A stretch of DNA of 32,305 bases, from the NCBI GenBank assembly GCA_905221605.1, contig CAJNDS010001141.1, positions 1-32,305 on the forward strand, written 5' to 3'. Source of the stretch: Symbiodinium natans. Its lineage: Eukaryota > Sar > Dinophyceae > Suessiales > Symbiodiniaceae. Numbering within the stretch: the first letter of the stretch is position 1; each line of letters opens with the position of its first letter. Below the pieces are notes generated by a model that was not told the origin of the DNA, did no database searches, and saw nothing but the letters and a program-made list of their open reading frames with translations. Positions 29,223 through 32,305 of the stretch are shown one piece after another. Position numbers and translations under genes: made by a program.

Positions 29223-32143
29223 GTTGGCAACACACCGAAAGAAGAGCTGCTGCTGGAACACGTGTCCTGATGGAGTTCGCTTAAAGAGCCCCTGTAGATG
29301 TTCTCAGCTATGCTTAAAGTTTTGATCAGTGTGGCTGTTACATGAACAGCTCTGTGGTGGCATCCTTTTTTTGGTTGGAAAAGGCTTCATCTTCACCACT
29401 TCATCTGGACTCCCCTTGCGCATTCCATGAAACTTAGAGAGGCATAGCCATACAAATGCTGAGAACTCACGTCCAGGTTCGGGAATTTGAAGACCAGTTC
29501 GTGAACGTCTACGGCAACCGCTTCCTTTTCCTTTGCCCACCGAACGAGTCCGCAAGCGGCGATTAGCCCCCACTCTGCCATCTTCAGTCCTCAGCCCTCC
29601 GAACTCTTCTTCCGAGCCTTTGCCGCGTCACCGGTTTGTGTTTTTTGCGTACGTTTGCGTGTGAACCAGGTATGGGGTGCCCAAGTTCTTGCCGACCACA
29701 CTGCGACCCACGCAGCTGGGCGGGCAGTCGAGCTGTTGTGGCTGAAGTGTTTTGCAGTGCGCAATGCCAGTCAGCATGCAAAGCCGAGGCACCTCCCGTA
29801 CCAAGAGATTTACGAGTACAAGTCCTGTGCAAAGTTCCTTGCTGACTTTTTCAATTATGTTCCTTGGCCGCCGACATACGTTACCCACCAAAGCCCAGCA
29901 ACTTTTGCAGAACCGCGTGGACTTCGGGCCAGGATGAACTCCATCCAGCTGACAGATATCCCACAGTAGTGCCGGCTCCAGCGTCCGTGCTCAACTGGCA
30001 GGCCTGCGCCCCTGGGTGGGGTTGTGCAGTGTGCCGCACGTGCTTCTCTTGCTTGTGAACAATGCAGGCTGGGGATTGTTTTGACTTGTCCATTGCGCTT
30101 GCCTCCTTGCTGATTGGTGTGGGCTGCTCGTCGATTAGCATCAGGTGGCTTACAGACCTGCTGAGTCTTGTGTTAGACGTCTGCCGCGTACCTTGTGGTT
30201 TGCATTGAGGTTACGATGCGTACTGCGTCAGCGGCTTTGCGCCGAGATTCATCACGACCCGCTGCTCGGCCTTACGTAGTCGGCAGGAGCTTTTGCAAAT
30301 CGGGCCTTTTTGAATTCATCATCTTGACTTTACTCACAGTAGTATGTCCCACGTGAATAGAGATCCCATCTTTAGCACATTGCCTTGAAAGTTGTGTCTT
30401 CTCTAAGGCAATGAGGCACGCAGTGCATGCCCACAGCTGGATGCCGATATCGAGGAGACCAAGGAAGAGGACAAGCAGGAGCGTAGCGAATAACGAATGC
30501 CTTGCGCCTTGCATGGCCGGTCTGAACGCCTTGAAGACAGTAGTTCAACGACCAGTGTTGCCGCACTCAAGGAACATGTGCTCACGGCGCACCGCGTGGC
30601 TCGATGCTCGTGTTTCGCAGTGTCAGCTTTTGGATTCGCAGATGTGTTGTTTGCTCCAATGGGCAGATCTTGCTTGCTGCCCGTGTTTTTTGTTGCTTTG
30701 TGTTTCATTGTTTTGTTTTGTATTGTTTTGTTTTGTTTGTTTTGGTTTTGTTTTGTTAAGTTTTGTCTTGTCTTGTCTTGTCTTGTCGTGTCGTGTCATC
30801 GTGTCGTGTCGTGTCGTGTCTTGTCTGGTCATGTCGTGTCCAGTCCTGTCCTGTCCTGTGCTGTGCCGTTCTGTTCTGTTTTGTTCTGTTCTGTTTTGTT
30901 TTGTTTTGTTTTGTTTTGTTTGAGGTAAGCACTTTCCAGCTAGTTTGAACTGTTGGTGCCAATGTCCTTTGCTACTCATACCCGCTTCAAGCTTCAGCAT
31001 GGGATCTCTCATCTCCGTCTCCTGTCCTGAGTCTCGTATCTGGAGCTCGCCCAGCACACAAACACGCGTCCGCCGGCCAGAAGTCGTTTCTATGAAATGG
31101 GTAGTGCTCTGGAAAGGCTTGCTATCAGGCTAGGTCTGGCAATCTGCGTTGCTGGCTTTAGAGGAGGAGGACGAGTTTGTCATTCCGAAGAAGCCACCGC
31201 TGAGGCTGAATCCGAGGGCTCAGCGCAAAACCTCAACTCTGCAGGACGTGCTGCGGGGGTTTTCTAGGTTTTCTAGGCTGCTGCGGCTTAGCTGCCAAGC
31301 CATCCTTTTATCCTTTTTGAAGCAGGAGGCTAAGTGGGAACACTGGGTTTCAAGATGGGAGGTAGCTGTGGAACACTGAACCAAATGAAGTCGGTCAAAA
31401 ACTTCCGAGCAGGTCTGAATACAAGGAGGCAAAGGCCAGGGCAGAGGAGGCGGATCGCATCCGCAGCTCTGCAGCAACTTTGGTTTCGGGGACGCAGCAT
31501 GGAACGCAGTTTTGAGCATGACACTTCTCATGCTCGTCGAAACCGTTCAGGTCTTGAAGAGGAGGAGATGAAATCGGATTCAGAAGATGATCCGTCCAGT
31601 CCCTTTGCTGCTTCAACCTCCAAGAATGTTCAGCACCAGCACAAGCTTGAATGAGGGCGGTGGCGGTGGTGCCAGTGCTATTAGTACAGATGCTATGCAG
31701 ACAAATTTTTCTGGTTGGAGCGTCGCAAGATTCGCGAAGCCGCAGCACCCAAGGCGACGAGGATGAGTTCGAAAACCGGCGCATCCATTGCTGGGTCTTG
31801 GTGCGAAAGGGGTCGCGCGAGGCAGGAAGCGTAAATGGCAGAAAAGGCCCAGTCTGGTATGCCCCCTGCAGGTTGCTGAAGACATGTACCTCGAGCCAAC
31901 CACCGGCCGCATCTACTCAGTCAGACGATGTCCATACCTCAAGATTGACTTGATCTGGAACCATCGCAATCTTTGGGTCAACATGCAGGCGCTGGCAAAG
32001 GGCGGGGGGTTGAGACACATCATGGCTCTGGCCGTAGTATGCCTCGGCAGTTCTCACAAATGCAGGTCTGTGGGGCCTCACACGTCCAGCTCGATTTGTA
32101 CAACTCCCGCTACTTCGAGTACGTGATGTCAGGGCCCCAGAAG
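29223..32143 (+). CDS. DRC7: DRC7 (CCDC135/lobo) homologue, dynein regulatory complex subunit, 3' end off window
   Basis: Proposed exons: 29223-29261, 29477-29547, 29670-29711, 29789-29892, 29967-30001, 30068-30122, 30210 to about 30255, 30437-30482, 31162-31204, 31413-31456 (or 31462), 31551-31598, 31754-31821, 31872-31988, 32066-32143. In order they read NTPKEELLLEH/VREFEDQF, NE/YGVPKFLPTTLRPT/HLPYQE, CAKFLADFFNYV, SVLNWQ/AGDCFDLSIALAS, LLIGVG/GYDAYCVSGFAPR, FVIPKKPPLR/SEYKEAK, RRIHCWVLVRKGSRE/VAED, PTTGRIYSV, IWNHRNLWVNMQ and YFEYVMSGPQ. This is the order of DRC7: an N-terminal helix, the transglutaminase-like block (GDCFD, GYDAYCVSGFA), a charged helix, then HSWVLV, DPFTGRSY and WNHKNYWINMQ. 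The protein is part of the nexin link between outer-doublet microtubules in motile flagella. An exon between 30255 and 30437 is missing from the model; first exons and the 3' half lie outside. Confidence 0.85.
30700..30922 (+). repeat. drifting pentanucleotide satellite (TTTTG to TCTTG to TCGTG to TCCTG to TTCTG to TTTTG)
   Basis: The array keeps a 5-bp period with TG fixed at the unit end while the middle bases change in blocks: TTTTG, then TCTTG, then TCGTG, then TCCTG, then TTCTG, and back to TTTTG. It sits within the proposed DRC7 intron 30483-31161. The open frames across it are artefacts of composition. Confidence 0.95.
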
Positions 32144-32176
32144 GCCTCCAGAGGTTCATCTCTCAGGTTGGAAACT

Positions 32177-32197
32177 GGGTTTAGGGTTTAGGGTTTA
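32177..32197 (+). repeat. interstitial telomere-like block, three GGGTTTA units
   Basis: Three perfect GGGTTTA units (the TTTAGGG telomere type reported for dinoflagellates and plants) are followed by a degenerate AGG. They lie about 34 bp after the last visible DRC7 exon, in what should be an intron. Confidence 0.85.
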
Positions 32198-32305
32198 AGG
32201 AGTCCAGTCTGGGTTCAAAAGGGTCTATTAAAAAGGGGCTCTGCAAGATCCAGTGCTTGGTGGTCCCAGCTGATGCTCAGAGTCTGGCTTCAAAAACAGA
32301 TGCCA
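32198..32305 (+). other. probable intron sequence to the window edge
   Basis: No frame here continues the DRC7 motif order, so it is likely intron. Too short to say more. Confidence 0.4.

Noticed and set aside
30411-30928. Open frames across the pentanucleotide array (Cys/Leu/Phe-rich on plus, Asn/Lys/Thr-rich on minus)
   Set aside because: Stop-free only because of the repeat composition; the region is within a DRC7 intron.
1-32305. CRISPR arrays, bacterial operons, rRNA or tRNA genes
   Set aside because: No spaced identical repeats, no Shine-Dalgarno-spaced gene runs, and no recognisable rRNA or tRNA structure; the content is eukaryotic with introns.

Overview
This window reads as nuclear DNA of a dinoflagellate. 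Five things point that way. Two reconstructed genes have introns that mostly start with GC or GA rather than GT, and most acceptors are AG followed by G. A tandem repeat is seeded by the last 12 nt of the dinoflagellate spliced leader. There is a short TTTAGGG-type telomere-like block. Several broken copies of a non-LTR element with a C-terminal zinc knuckle and nuclease-like domain are present. One gene belongs to a motile 9+2 flagellum. All exon models were built by eye from reading frame, splice motifs and remembered family motifs; no alignment was run.

Layout. 1-3365 is the 3' half of a Ty1/copia-type retrotransposon: reverse transcriptase, a +1 frame change, RNase H, an in-frame TGA, then an unusually long open frame (about 620 residues) beyond RNase H that carries a CxxC...CxxC pair and a basic, coiled-coil-like C-terminus. 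3366-5577 is non-coding and repeat-rich (hairpins, a roughly 75-bp duplication, the spliced-leader-like 9-mer array, three diverged A/T-rich repeats). 5578-7360 holds a chain of small exon-like segments with compatible phases that would encode a charged, partly coiled-coil protein of unknown function. 7361-9307 has only weak exon-like pieces.

9308-12215 is the best-defined novel gene: an adenylate-kinase domain fused to an arginine-type (R-S-E) ADP-ribosyltransferase domain. A GA-AG intron splits the kinase P-loop. A 450-bp GA-AG intron, flanked by identical CAGGAC and filled with a 26-bp minisatellite, separates the ART Ser motif from the catalytic E-x-E.

12216-20700 has few convincing genes: one good minus-strand exon near 13.8 kb, minisatellites and a G-rich tract. 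21.4-27.3 kb is a graveyard of non-LTR retrotransposons. It includes one copy whose 3' half appears inverted relative to its reverse transcriptase half, a second LINE type with a CCHC knuckle and a stop codon, and three short LINE 3' tails that all begin at nearly the same point.

29223-32143 carries at least 14 exons of a DRC7 (CCDC135/lobo) homologue, a subunit of the axonemal nexin-dynein regulatory complex. Its gene runs off the right edge. One DRC7 intron holds a drifting pentanucleotide satellite of about 220 bp, and telomere-like repeats follow its last visible exon. The window does not read as an operon-like unit: two host genes sit in the same orientation among retroelement debris.
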